The position numbers were made by a program, and so were the translations under genes. DNA of 64,000 bases, from the NCBI GenBank assembly GCA_035582835.1, contig JAYKAV010000922.1, forward strand, positions 352,037 through 416,036, in the 5' to 3' direction. The notes beneath the pieces were generated by a model. The model was not told the DNA's origin. It did no database searches and saw only the letters and a program-made list of their open reading frames with translations. Source of the DNA: Phoebastria nigripes. Taxonomy: Eukaryota; Chordata; Aves; Procellariiformes; Diomedeidae. Every line of letters starts with the position of its first letter. The stretch's first letter is position 1. Shown here piece by piece: positions 48,101 through 62,200 of the stretch.

Positions 48101-48615
48101 AGGAAAGAAAATAACATCTCAAATTGCACACAGCAACTCTTTATTCTGTTAAAGTATGCTTCATAAAAGCAGGGTGACCCTGAAGCCTGAAATCAAATTA
48201 TTAAAAATTTGCTTCACAGTATTTAAAATGGCTGCAGTTCACGTGATGGATACATGCAGATTAATAAACTGCACAAACTTACTTTGTTGTTTCTTCCATG
48301 TGATGCTGTCTTCCTTTGTAACTCATTGTATTCATATAAGGATTTTTGCATAACCTATGGAAAAAATGGTACCATCTTTCCAGTGCACTTTTGGAATGTG
48401 TGTGTAAAAGTAGTGCCATATGAGTAGCCTGAAAAGGCATCTTCTGAGCCCTAAAACAGCCATGGACTTAATTTTGGCACAGATTTCTTATGCTGCCCTG
48501 CTAGCTTATCTCAGTTTTAACATTGGAAAACTGGCCTTTGGAGGCAAGAAGTCAAGATCTGCAGTTACTGGAGACTTCTCCAGGGCTGTCTCTGCTTGAG
48601 AGTTTATCATAGCAA

Positions 48616-48646
<31 letters not shown>

Positions 48647-51600
48647 TGAGTTACTTCAACTGATGCTCTGAGGGTAACAGGGCTGAGGCTCTTCCCACTC
48701 CAGCTCATTGTCATCCTTCATAATTAAATAAAGAGAGTAACAGGTCAGAATATGGCAATGGCTTGCTGAGTGTTAAAAAAACCCAAAAACAAACCAACAA
48801 AACACACCACCACCACCCCCAAACAAAAAAAATCTGACTTTTATTCTGTTCACACAGGTAAGTAAACTGTATGTGTATCTCACTTATTCAATTTTTTTTT
48901 TCCCCTCCCCAGGCATTTACCAGAAAAAGTCAAAGATGATGTTCAGCTGAAGAATATGAGCGGGCAGTGGTTTTATGAAGCAAAGTCAAAGAGGCACAGA
49001 GATAAGATACATGGAGCAGATATTATTAGAGCTTCCATGCGACGGAAGCCTGCCACTCTTGGTAAGCATTTTGTTTATATTTTTGTTTTTGAAAGGCTGG
49101 CTCTTACTTAGCTGACCTCAGACACTGTTGTCTGTGAAATACAAGAATAATATTGGTATCTCTACAAGTAGAAAATGATGCAGAAGAGAGATTTCCCATG
49201 TAGTTCACAGTGTAAGCTTTCCTCTCCCCCAATGCTGTGTATTAAAGACAGAATTCTGTGTGATGATTGCTAACAGGAGGGACTGGCTTGTGTTTATGCG
49301 TAGGACTAAAAGCCCTCTGCGCTCCTGGACTGCATTCTCATTTCCATTTTTGAGGGCCTGTGAGCTACCCTGGAATGTGCAAAGAATTAGAGACTGAGGA
49401 AATTGCTCTTTAGTATGGATTTCCAAGCTTTTGGGTACTCAGTTTGAGACCTTTGAGGCTTAATTTATTTTTGTATTTTTAAGGAGACCAAAGGTACTTC
49501 AAGTTGATTTGAAACGTTAGGGACCATGAGCTAGAGCTAGTGTTTATAACTACTGAAATATATGCGCTAGGAGCTCTGTCAGCTAGAACTGGCATCCTGT
49601 GTCCACGTTACCTTTAAATGCACCCACCATTCCCCACATCATGGTGGGTGCCCTCAAATGATCTATTAGAAACGTTTGTTAAAGCCAGCTGTGTTCATGT
49701 GCCAGGTAACAGTTGCAGACGTTAATTTAGTCGTACAGATAGGTAGTAGTATATTGTGTGTAAATTGAGTAATGTTGACAAGCTTGGTGCTCGCTTGATA
49801 ATAACTATTATATTCTGAAACTCTTATTTAAAAAAAATCAGAATATGGGAAGATAATGCATTGTGTTTAACATCAGAAGTAAATACAGTGTTTTGTTTAG
49901 AGAGGGCAAAAACCAAAAGAGTAAAATATAAGAGCCGCTCTACTGGACCAGACCAAAAGCTCGTCTCCCCAGCACCCTGCCTCCAAGAGTGCCTGGCAGC
50001 ATGTGTAGGCTCCAAGGCCAGGACCAGCCTGCAGCCAATTACACCTCAGACTTTTTTGAAATAGCGACGGTATTTCGGGATTATTTTTTCCCCATTAATT
50101 TGTTCAAGAAGTTCTTTAAAGCCATGCCTCTCTAACATGCACCATATCCTGTCACGAGGCATTTTAAAATGAAGGTTTTCCACATAAGAAGTGACCACTT
50201 CCTTTTTTTGGTTTTGAACTGATCACCATTAACATTATCCCTGGGGGAGAAAGTGAACAGTCGATCTATATTCACAAAAACATATATAATATGTATACAG
50301 GATCTTATAGACTTCAATTATAAATCTCTTGGCCTCTGACTTTCTAATCTCAAGAGTCCTGGTCTATTTTGTCATTCTTTGTACAGAAAGTGATTTTTTT
50401 CGTAGAGAAATTGACCCCCATCCCCTCTTAACCTCCTCTAGTTCTGCTAAATCCTTTTGACTTAGAAGGGCAAGACTCTCATTATTCTCACCAGATTGTA
50501 CTGAAATTTGCAATCTTTTTTTTTTTAAGTTCTATTAAGGGATTGTGCTGTGTGCTAGTGAAGCAAGTAAGGTACTTCTCTCAATACTGTGGATGGACTA
50601 CAGCTTGCTACTTTCTATAGGTTTTGTAACTACAACTTAGCCTTGTTTTCTTGTGTCTAATCCTGCAATGTTACACCTTCTTAATTCCTATATTCCCAGA
50701 GATGAGTTTGGATAATGGCAGTTTAAGTAATCTCAGTTTGAGATTGCTGTGTGATGGTTTTGGGTTTTTAAGTTAACAAGAAAAGGCCTGAAACAGAAAA
50801 GAATGCAAAAAATCACAGGTGGTTAGTGCAGCGTGTTTGTGGGTTTGGCTGGTTTTGGACTTGAAGGTTATGAAAATCAGCTGTAAAACTCTAGCTAAAT
50901 TTTACAGTAATTTATAGCTTAAAGGCAAGTACTTAAAGCCATATTATCTTAAAGGAAGGTTAATTACTCCCAATCTTATTACTTGAACAAAGGGGCATAC
51001 TGGTACATTCAGAACTACATGCAATTGCTTGGTTTCAATGACTCATTACATGTCAAGATATTTTTGCTTGCAGTAATGGATAGCAAAAGTGAGAATAAAA
51101 ATCTTGCTTATTTTTGTACACTAAGAAATTCTTCACTTCTAAACTGTTGGAGAAGTGCAAAAAGCAGTAGAGGAAATAATGTAAACTAATGTTTTTGAGT
51201 CTGAAAGGGGTTATCAGAATAGGATTCTGTCCCACCCCAAAAAGAAATGCAAACGTATTTGCATTTGCGAAATGAGGTGGGGCTTTTTGTTTGGTTGGGT
51301 TTTTATACTTACCTTCTTAGCTTCTTGTGGTAATTCTATCCATAAAGGATTAGCCACCTGCTTAAATGAGAGTTATGACCAACTTCCAGTTTAGTGCTGT
51401 AGGAAGGGAATAATTGACTTGATTAACTGAACTTCAACATATTTTCAGTTTCCTGTGGTTTAATTGTTCTTGTTTCCTCAGAACACCGAGGTTGAATTTT
51501 CGATGTTTATCTAGCTGCAAGAACTACAGGATCAGTCTTTACCAGGGTTGTTGTAGAAAACTGCTCCATTTAGGATCACTTTAAGGTCTAAAGCAGATGT

Positions 51601-54600
51601 ACCTGGGGTAGTAGAGTGAAGTATTCAGAGCAGTATGTGACATTTCTAGTAGCATTAAAAGAATTATTCTTCAGAAGGCACCAGATCTGCTTCTGTACAC
51701 AGTTCAAGTATAGTGGACTTCTGAAATAGTTGTAGGTAGGACTAGATACAAATACTTGTATTTGCTTCTTAAGAAATCCTGTATGAACGTATGGGAGACA
51801 ACGATATTCTTGTTTCATGTTTTAGCTGAAGTGAGTCAGAACAAATCAAACAAAGCAAAGAACAGCTGGGTGAGCAATGTTAATAAAGAAGTCTTTGTGC
51901 CACCAGAACTACATGGCATTGTGGAACATCAAGAAGAAGAAGAACAACTGAAATCTAGTTCAAGGTAAGCTGTCTGTTTAATCATGCTTAGTATGTATAT
52001 ATCAGGACTGGTGAAACCTGTGAGCTGTAAGTTCCATCCAAAATATTGCACTTTCCTCTTATTTCAAAGGTCATCAAATGTTTCCTCAGAATCACCCAAG
52101 GAATCCGTGCACGTGAAAGGCTGACAAATCATAGTCATGCATTGTTAATTGTTCTGCATTCAAATGCAGAACAGTCTTCGGCTTACCTCTTCAAGGAAAA
52201 AGTTGTCAATGGTGTATAGAATGGTCCCACACATGTTCTCATGTCACAATTTAGTCTGGCTCCCAGAAGCGAGACCACGATTTTCTGGTTAGAATGGCTG
52301 GCCATGATCAGCCCTCTGCAATTAGCAGTAGGGGGACAATAACCTCTGCATCTCTTCATTCAGTAGCTTAATGAGACCAGACTATTGATTCCACCTGAAT
52401 TTTAAGCTTGGATCATATGAAGAATCAGAGACTGAGAAATTGTTCTTTAGAACTTTCCAGATTTTTGGGTGCACAGTTTAAGGCCTCTGAGACTTTTTAA
52501 GGAGACCAAACGTATTTCAGGTGGAAAGAACCAGAATCTTTGGATACTTGCAGAAAATAAGTCAGATTCTACCAAGAAAATTAAATGTCTTTCTGGAAGG
52601 GAGAGGCTTCCATTCAGAGTAAGGCAAGATGGTCAGCTTGGATATGCCTGAATGGCTACAGTTGTTGCAGGAAAGCTGGACAATAAGTAGTTTCTGAACT
52701 ACAGAGGATTTTGTATTAAATCACTCTATCTCAAGTCTATAAACATCCCAAACAGCTCTATTTTGCTTTGAAATATCCTGAGTTGATTTCTGAGAGAGAG
52801 AGAGAGAGAGACGTCTTCTGTTTAAAATACCTACATGTAGTAATTCACTGGCTGTGTGAAAAGCTTTCAAAAAGCCTGCATTTGAAAAGGAAAGTGCTGA
52901 TCTCTTAGCTAGGGTGACAGCAGATGGAAATGAAATGTCTTTAAATGGCCAGATTCCTCAACATCATTGAGGAAACAAGAACCAGGGTGTAACACAGATA
53001 GCTATTGTTTGTGCTTTCAGTGAAGACAGTGAGGTAAGAGCCAAAGTTACTTCTTAGGATGACTGGTTTACTTCCGTTGTGCCATTGATGAGCTCTGTAA
53101 CCTTTCACTTTCTTATCTGTCTTCTAAGTCCTTCTCTGTACGTCATCTGTTTTTTCTTTGCAGCAAGGCTTGTCTCCTACTATGCATTTGTACAGTATCT
53201 AGTAGCAGTTGAATCTTTCACTTTCGTGGTCTGCAAACTGGGCACTCACGTTCACGATGAATGGCACCAAAGGTTGGTGTAAGTCTTAACAACTCTGGCT
53301 TGCATTACTGGTCTTTCTTATCCTTTACATATCATTATCAGTGAACTCAAAGGGGTATTTGACTTACCCACATCTGAAATTGTGCTGAAAAAGGTCAAAT
53401 AAACTGCTTTGTTATAGACTTCCCCAAAAATGAAGTTGTACAGTAAGGATGATAAAGGTTGCTTATCACAAGAAAGAGCTTAGCTTCCCCCCCACCCAAG
53501 TTGGCTGATAATGCTGACAGAGTTAGTTGTTACTGAATGTAGTTTTTTTTTACAGGTGGCTTTTACCTTCAGGAGATTGTTATGGATTCTTTATGGACAG
53601 CACAAGACATGCTGCTGTTTAATACATCTTTTACAATATTTTGCATGTCATCTTGCACATCAGGAAAAGATGATGATACTTTAAAAGAAGTACAGCCTTA
53701 TAATGTTATTCTTACCATTACAACTCCACAAATTTTGTGTGATTGATAGAGAGTAATACATTTCATAAACTGCCAGGGCAGCCTCTTCAAAAATATATAA
53801 CACAACAAGGTTTAAGAACATGTAGACAATTGTTCGGAATATGACCAACTTGATAGTGGTCTTTAACTTGAGGTGATTTGATGACTTATTTCAGGTCACA
53901 ACCATGTGAAGTTTGATAATAATTGTCCAGGACCCTCTCCTGCCCTTTGCTCCAAATTGTGCCAGAAATTAATCAGCCTGTATGCCTTATTCATGTGTGC
54001 TCATACTCTCACCAATAGCTCAAGATCTTCCCTCTAAAGCAAGGTCATACAGTCCAGGATTTATGAGATAGTTGGAAATGGACCATAGGAAGTGACCTAT
54101 AATTTATGGGCTGGACGCTTACTTGCGTTTACTTTGCACAAATACTTGATTAGATGTCTCAGATTATTTGCTTCTAAAATGTCAAAAGCTGAAGCAAGCA
54201 AGCGTGGCAGGACTATGTGCAATTCATTGCTTATGATTTCAGTATGGGCTTAGTTCACTATGACTGAGATTAGTCTACACAACATTGCATGTGGGAAATG
54301 GTAGGAGGCCCCATATGTTTTTAAAATACTCCTCCTTTCTGTTCTCTTGATACCGGGCTTGGAAAGAAACTGCTCTGATATGGCTGTGGGCTGATCAGGA
54401 ATTGAGGGGAAACACAATGCTGGGAAAGCAATAACCCCACCAGTTGGGGTGGGAAGGGAAAGCCTAGACACTACAAACATTTAATTTGGCTGTTAGGATA
54501 GCAAAGCCGCAAGGAATTAATTGACTTTTCCTCTTGCAATGCAATAGTCTGAACATGGCTAGAACTAAGAGGATGAAACAGAGTATCATTCTGGAGCTTG

Positions 54601-56235
54601 GGATTGCATAAAGAGAGTTCACAGCTTCTACTGTCCAAACGCTAAACGTTGTTCAAGCACTTGGACTTTTAAAACATTTTAAAGTGCTACTTTAAGGGTA
54701 GGTCTGTGGAGTTGTAGGTTTTAGGGGTTTGGGGTTTTTTTTTCCCCTTCTTCCTCTAAGAGTGGGCTTCAGGCCAGCACTGGCTTGCAGGCTTTGCATA
54801 AACTGAACAACTGCTAACCTGAGTATTGGCACCAGAAGATATGTGATAACAAATTACCCAGACTTTTTTTGTTCTGGATCCTATTCTTAAACCAAAACAA
54901 TTCTTACTGAATGTGAAGAAAGTTCAGTTCTCGTAGATCTGTTTGTAAACTGCTGAGGGTCAAATCCAGCCCTGGGGCCAGTTCAACTGCTGTTGAGTCA
55001 GGGTGCTGCTACATTAGGTGGAACAGAAATCAACCCACAACTATATTCTTAAAATTAGCATAGGGATCTTCATCCCCACACCCCAAATATCTAAATTCAG
55101 TAGTGAAGCTATGAACGATTATTTTTCTTGGGCGTTATATCACCGTGGTACTTTTCTTGCATACCGCAGCCTTTACAGACCAGGTGTGTGAAGTGTCACT
55201 GAAGGTGTAATCTTGCACAGAACGGGTTTTCATAGGGTGACTCAGACTGTCAATATTACCTCTGTTCAGTGATACCATCTGTCTATATGCTGAACCTCAA
55301 AAAAGGGCAACGTTAAAGGGGTTTTATCTTTCAAATTAGGATTTGTAGGTTGTTTTCTTCCCTAGGCTAGAAAATATTCTTAGCCTACATTGAACAGGTG
55401 ACAAACATGGGTCCTAGAGTTTTGTAAGGTGAAAATTTGCATAAAAGCCCTAATTCTTAAAATCTATGTAACTTTTCTGGAATAATAGGGGTGCTGGGAT
55501 ACCTAGATAAGGACATTTTTATGGAGTACTGTTAAACCGCTTTACTTGCACCAGATTCTCTACCCTTCAGGATGAGCCCAGGAAAGCTTATTTGTGTGAA
55601 TGGGAGACCATTTCTGAGTAGACTGTATTGTCAACACCTGCAAATCTATAACCCCTTTCTCGAGCTTTGCTCCTGCCTTGGCCTTGTTGCCTCTTGGTTC
55701 TTGTCCAGTCTGTGTGGAGTTTGGGCCTTCATTGTGGTTCTCAGCACCTTGTTTTGCTGAATTGCAGTGCAGGAATTTTTTAATCTGGGTGTATTTATCA
55801 GCTTGGCTTCATACACTGTCTTAGATTAGCCTTGTGAATGCAGCATATCTGGGAACTGTTTGTTCAGTTTTCCCATCTGTATGGGTTGAGGGTAAGCTCA
55901 TATTTTCACACTCTTTGTTGTGAAACTTAGTTATAGGATCCTGGGTGTGGTTTTTTCCTCTATCTTATGTTTTCTTTAGAGCAGGGTTTTTCAGTATGTA
56001 ATGCCAAATTAACAACTCTGTAATTATTCTATGGTAAGCTGAAGTAGCATTGCATTAAAATATTGTGGGATTGTGTATGTGTGTTCAATGAGACTTAGTT
56101 ACCTCCTCACCTGTAAAAACTGCAGACCGAAGAATGTCTTATTGGTTTCTTGCAGCCCAGGGTACATAACAGTATTTTTCTTGTTTAAAATGAGGATGGG
56201 TAGAAGCATTCATGACCTAGACCTTAAAAAAAAAG

Positions 56236-56288
<53 letters not shown>

Positions 56289-59200
56289 TTTGTCCTGTTG
56301 GGTAGTAGATGTTGTAGATGAGACACAAAGTGCAGGAGCACACAGGTGCTCATAAAAACAAAACCACAAACTTAAGTGCTTATAAAAGCAAGAACACAAA
56401 CTCCAGTTCAGCAGAACAAAGTTTCTTTATATAAATGTATTTTCAGACTTTAAAAAAAAAAAGTATTAGAACTAAGGTTAAAAACTGTAATGTGGAATGA
56501 TATTTTTTGAAAAGAAATTAAAAGTTGCAATATTGAGCTCTTTGAGAACTAGAAAATTTTTTTTCTTACTTAGGATCAGAGAAGAATAAAAAGAATGATA
56601 ATAATCTGTTATACCTGGTGTGTGCATATAAAAGGCTGCTGCAGTCAGTGTTGAAATGTAAGAACAGTTTATTTTTTTACCCATGAGATAGTTTCCATTA
56701 CAAGATCAGCTCATACCTTAAGTTTGTATCACTATGCATGGTGGTATATTAAAGGTAGTGTTGAACCAAAAGAGCGAGGAAGAGATACAGAACTTTATAG
56801 CTCAGATTACAACTGGTATTTTTTTCCTAGCCTTATGTTCAGGCTGCTCTTACTGTGTCATCTTATCTTCTCCATAATGATGTTTTTCCAATTGTAAAAT
56901 GGGAGTGATGTCACTTCTCAGACACACTTAGCAGTCCAGAGGCCGGTAGCCTTTCAAGGGTGGCTGCCAGACTTCTTTTCTAAACTTCCAGGTTAACTGT
57001 ACTGCACCCTGGAGAAGATGGGAAAGTTGTTCTCTCCTCAGCAGGGCAGACTGTTGCCAGTTACCTGATTGGAGAGATCTTTGTCCATGTGAGGAGGCAG
57101 TTCCTGTTTGAACCTGGAACTTGATGAGAGCTGGGAGCTGTTTTCTTGTCCTGGGATACTACATCTGCCCTCAAAAGCATTGTCTCGTGGCTCTGCTACT
57201 TACCAATCAATATCCAAAAGTCTTTCACCCATGCCAAAGATCGTTGACCAAAGAAATATCCAGTATCGGAATCTCCTTGCACATCTATATTGGAAAAAGC
57301 TGTAGGAGTTGCTTTCCTTCCTAGCCTGAGGTCACATTTCCTACCTGGAGAATATTCATTTGTCCTGCCTTGTACTGTTTCCCCCATCCCCAAAATTATA
57401 AGCATGTAAGTTGGTTAATGCTAGCATTTTCTATATAAAGTTAAGATACTGAATGTGGTTGTTATTTGAAGACCATATTTACATCCACATCTAACTTCCA
57501 TCTTCAAAAAACAAATGCTTTTTCATATCTGAGATGTTTAGATAAACTCAAATTATACAAATTTGATTGTTTTGGAAAAAAACCCTTGCATCATTCTGCA
57601 AATAGATGAAATATTTCTTGATATAATGTAGGAGCTGTCTCTTCTAGCTGTTTTAATTTCTCCTTATTTGGGCTATGCTGTCAGGATCACAAGTAATAAC
57701 TTACTTCACTTATGCTATCAAACTACAGATTTTATAGATCTTAATTCAAAGAATAGCTTATAAGCTGTACCTCTGAGGGAATGTGCTGTCGTCTGTGGCA
57801 TGTCACGTCTTTGCTATAGTGGTGATGGAGTTCCTCTGATTTTTCTGACTTGGACACTTTGCAAAACTCTATTTTTATCAGATTTTGGCACTCTCCTCCA
57901 CTTTGATTTCAGTCCTAGAAGTATAAATGTAGGACAAGGATGGAGACAGCAACACTGATATTGTTTGGAGAGTGGCTGTATTTACATAAAGCTTGCTCAA
58001 AAAATCTAAAAGATATCAAAAATATGGTTTCTATCATGCCAAGTAGAAGTTGTATTGAATTCTTTAACAAGCAAAGAAATTTTTGCAAGGAAACAAAGCA
58101 GCAAGAATATCCCCTTGCTATGGAGAGGAGAAGGCTTGCTTCTAAATCTGATGAGAACAGGCTAAATAGAAAACTTCAGGTGCCAAGAAGTTATATTCGA
58201 GTATGTATAAATGAATCTCTGTTTTGCTTTTTGAAAAAGGCTTAAAGTAATGTCCTGTTCGCTGAAGTTGTTATATGCTTTTTCTTTGCAGTTCTAAAAC
58301 AGTAACCTCTGTGTTAGACAAACCAGAGGAAAGACCTATGAAGGCAGCAGTCTCACCAGTAAAGGTATGATTGGTGTTGAATATAGCAGAAGTTATCTTT
58401 TACATTTCGTGTGTTTCTTTGCTTCAGTGCTAAAGATAACTAAAGATTTGCAGAAGAAAGATAGTAAGTTGGAAAAAATGAGTATTTTTTGTTTTGGAGG
58501 GAGATAATGGAAACCACTAAAAGTTCAGCACTAAAGCACTGTTACGGCTATCTGTGGCTGGCTGTGCTTGACATTGTTTCCAGTCTCTTCAGCCACTGAA
58601 AAGAATTGTCTTGCTGTGTTCCAATATCTCTAAAGTCACAGAAATAGAGATAAAATTATTTAGCTTGCAACAGCTTGGGATTTTCAAGTGTCTTTAAGTG
58701 GTGGCTTATCTCTGCTGTTGGTGACTTCAAAAAGAACAGGATGAGGCTATCACTAGCACTTCTGATAGTTCCCTGGTTCATATTGTTTAGGTTTTCTGTC
58801 ATTTATCCAATTTAAGAGGCATGCTTTCAGATTCTTTGCCAACAGGGTAGTGAGGCAGAGGAAATCACTGCACTTTCATTTATTTTGTCAAGACTGTACT
58901 GATATAACAGCTTGACTGCAATTATAATGTTCATTCCTTTTTTAGCAAAGGAGAAATCCATTTAATTCCACTGCATCAGGTGATAACTTGAACAGTGGGG
59001 ACTCAGAAAACAGACCAGCCACTCTACCTCAGCTATCAAAAAAGGGTAAATATACTTATTTAGCATATGACTCTGAATTTCTTGGTGGTTTATATGCAAA
59101 TTATTTTTACTTTCATTGCTCCTTTTTGTGAGATATCAAAACCTGTGTTACTTAACTACTTGGAGTTATCAACTAGTTCATTTCAAACCCCATGTAAAAC

Positions 59201-62200
59201 GTGTCAATGTAATCAGGAAATAGCTGTTTACGTGAGTAAATGGGTTTTGCTTCCTTTCTTTTACTCACAGTTCTAGTCAGTATTAAGCGCTGCATCTGAG
59301 AGGGCTCTTTGTCCTGAATTGCTGTTGAGAACAGAGAAATTTCCTTGAATCTGGCATAGCTGTCTTTATGACCTTCCAGTCATTGCTGCTGTTGGCTCAA
59401 CAGAAGTCTAACTCTCTTGATCTTTATTATTTTCCTCTGTTTTCTCAGTCCTCTTTATTTTTGAATACTCCCTTTCCTGCAGTATTCTCTGCAAGCAAGT
59501 AGATAAGTGATGATGTATCACAATACAGGCATTTGAAGTTGTAATTTACAGGCTCATATGTGGAAATTACTCTCCTGACTCTGTTATGAAGCTTGCCAAC
59601 AGGAAAAAGGAAGACTTGCACATTAGAAATAAAAAAAAAAAATTCATCTCCCTACTGGGAGATCAATTCTGCATTTTATCTTGTTCCATATGAATGTGGA
59701 AATAGCCTGTTTCCATTTCTATAGGTTGCTGTTTATGTTCTGAACCTGAAGAGGTGTATGCATATTCAAAAGCTGCCCTTCCCTGCAAAGTTTGTCCCTT
59801 GCAGGAATAACGCTGATCAAAAATTTGGGGTGCTCTCTATCTTTGGAATCATCAAATAGTTAATATTTCTAGAATAAGAAATAACTACAGGATTTTCATC
59901 TGTTAAAACTTCCTGTTACATACAAATGAAATCAACAACATGTTGAATTTCCTCCTGTGTTTTACTGCAGGTGTTTTTAATAAACCAATATAATTACTGC
60001 ATTAGATCTGCACTGTGTCATACCCCTCTGTTTATGCAGATGAATGTTATGTAAACTCATGATTTCTTCCCTATATATGTCTTACAGAAATTTTGTCACT
60101 CTCAGAAGAGAGCCAACCTAAACCAAACTTACAAAATGATGAAAGAGAGAAACATAAAAAGCCTTCTGTAGAACCTACTGATGAATCACAAAAAGGACTA
60201 GTTAAGCATCCTGTCCCAAAAGCTAGAAAATTAATTCACAAAGCAACAGATCCTGTGTCACAAAGAGAAGACTTTGTTCCAAAACCAGCCAAACGGACCG
60301 ACAGGATTAATGGCATTGGTACACCGCCCAGGGGCATTCTGAAGCACAGTTCAAGTTCAAGTTCCACTGACTCAGAAGTTCGTGTTAGTCAGGTGTTAGA
60401 TGTTCAGAAAAAGAATGCTCTTCCTACTGCAACTATTTTTGAAGGAGAAGCTGAGAAGAACTCTCTTACAGAAGAAGTGGAAGACTCCACACAAATTTCA
60501 CTGGAAAAACTAAAACAAGTGAGGTTCTCATCTAGCACAGGTAAAGGAGAACCTCTGCAAAGCCCACAGCTACACCATGGTAGAGAAAAAGGAGAGTTTG
60601 ATTTGTTAGAATCTGATGAAATAGAGAGGAGTGGAAATGATGCTATTAGATCAGATTCATTTGGGAATACGCAAATTTCTGCTGTAAAGTCTTTGGGAAC
60701 CTATTCATCAGCTTTACAAGTAAAAACAATAGATGGCTTACAAGATGATACATCGGCATCCGGTCCTTGTGACACTAATGGGTCAGTCGTCCTGGTTAAT
60801 GAAGGCTTGCAGACAAAGACAGTTACTCCAAAGAAACTTGAAACTCCACAGAAGGCCTCCAGCAATACCCTGCCAAATAGCAATAATGAACTGAGTGTTG
60901 ATGAGACACGTGAAAATAAAGCCAACCAGTTCTTGAGCCATGAATCAAAGTCACACAAAAACTTTACTGGTAAGAGACTAGTAGGAGCAAAGAACAGAAT
61001 GCAATAGCATGTAGCACATATTCATTAATGTTTAAATCACTTGTATCTAAGAATTATCAACTAGGAAACAGAAATAGTAGGAATGTGCTACATACTGCAG
61101 AATTAAATTCTAAATCACTTTTTTGTATTTTAATGCTCTAATGTAGTCAATATTTTTTAGATTATATTCTGTTGGTATTCTTAAGAATTAACAATCAGAT
61201 CAGAGCCTGGATAGGGACTTTTATTGTGGATGATGAATGGAGGTAAAGTGATGGCATTTGGATAAAATTCCTGTCATAAGGCCTGGTAGATCTGTCTGCA
61301 TGGAAACTGAAGAATTTTTGGTGTACTGCTGTCGACTGTCCTTGGTAGTAAACCAATTGTGACTTGGGGATTTGCTCATGGGACTAAACACAAATACGCT
61401 GGGTTGTGTCCCCCTGGCCCGTCCCCCCCATCAATGTAGCCATTTCCTTTAGAATGGGGATAATCACTCTTATCTGCTCGCACCCTCAAAAGTAATATGA
61501 TTAATCTTCCGGTAGGATATCTCAGTGCTGGAATTTATTTTTCACTCTATTGCCCACAGTATGGTTCTTTCCAAAACCACAAGGACAGAGAACTCTTCTC
61601 TCTGCTAACAGGTTAAAAAAAAAAAAAAAATCCGAGAGATTTTTCAAGGTAGATCGAACATTTGTAGAGTCACGTGTCTGATTCCTAACTCTGATAAGTT
61701 TGTTTACATTGTAGATGAACATCAGCTTTCTGCTAAGACAGAAGTACATGAGGTGTCAAATACCAATTCTACAAGTCTTCAACAAGGTAAGCCTGATCTT
61801 GTTGAGGAGCGAGATGCTAAAACCACTTTCAAGCCTGACAGACATGCTGATGAACTCATGAAAGTGGCCGATGAATCTGTATCAAAAGTTTTAGATTGGT
61901 TTAAAAGAAGTTCTGGTACTGAAGATAGGAAACATGTATCAGCTAGATCCCAAGGCAGGGAACCCAAAGAGGAAGTGGACTTCTCAACCAGAACAGCAGT
62001 TTTTCCTACAGAACACAGTGGGCCTAGCCTGGATGGAAAAACAGAAGTTACCGAAGAGTTACCGTTTAGAAAGATTAAACAACGGAACAGTATTTCACCT
62101 ACATCATTTATTTCAGAAGATATACAGCTGATAAAAGAGAGGATGAAACCTAAGAAAGGGGAAGAGAATGAGGAGCAAAATGACAAATCACTAACTGAAT

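Larger units (their letters stand above)
36180..48912. other. SYTL2 intron 2 (12.7 kb)
   Basis: Intron within the Rab-binding domain. Recognised contents are a T19 run (41,558-41,576), a short CR1 end (47,773-47,818) and a T29 run (48,619-48,647). A region at 39,106-39,435 is open in three overlapping frames but lacks splice support. No other gene is recognised. Confidence 0.6.
49062..51825. other. SYTL2 intron 3 with two repeats
   Basis: Contains a diverged repeat at 49,384-49,510 that has a partner in the next intron, and an old CR1-like repeat at 49,925-50,515. The remainder is AT-rich intron with no recognised features. Confidence 0.6.
51965..58291. other. SYTL2 intron 4 (6.3 kb)
   Basis: Contains the second copy of a diverged repeat (52,420-52,525), a (GA)10 run (52,792-52,811) and a long A-run (56,226-56,283). 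The open frame at 57,940-58,245, just before the next exon, is not joined by splice signals and its sequence does not resemble Slp2. Confidence 0.6.

Noticed and set aside
56073..56399. ORFs ending in poly-Lys (plus) or poly-Phe (minus)
   Set aside because: Translations of the A48 run; no coding meaning.
57940..58245. 101-codon plus-strand ORF immediately before SYTL2 exon 58,292
   Set aside because: It ends before the exon, is in intron, and does not resemble Slp2 linker sequence.
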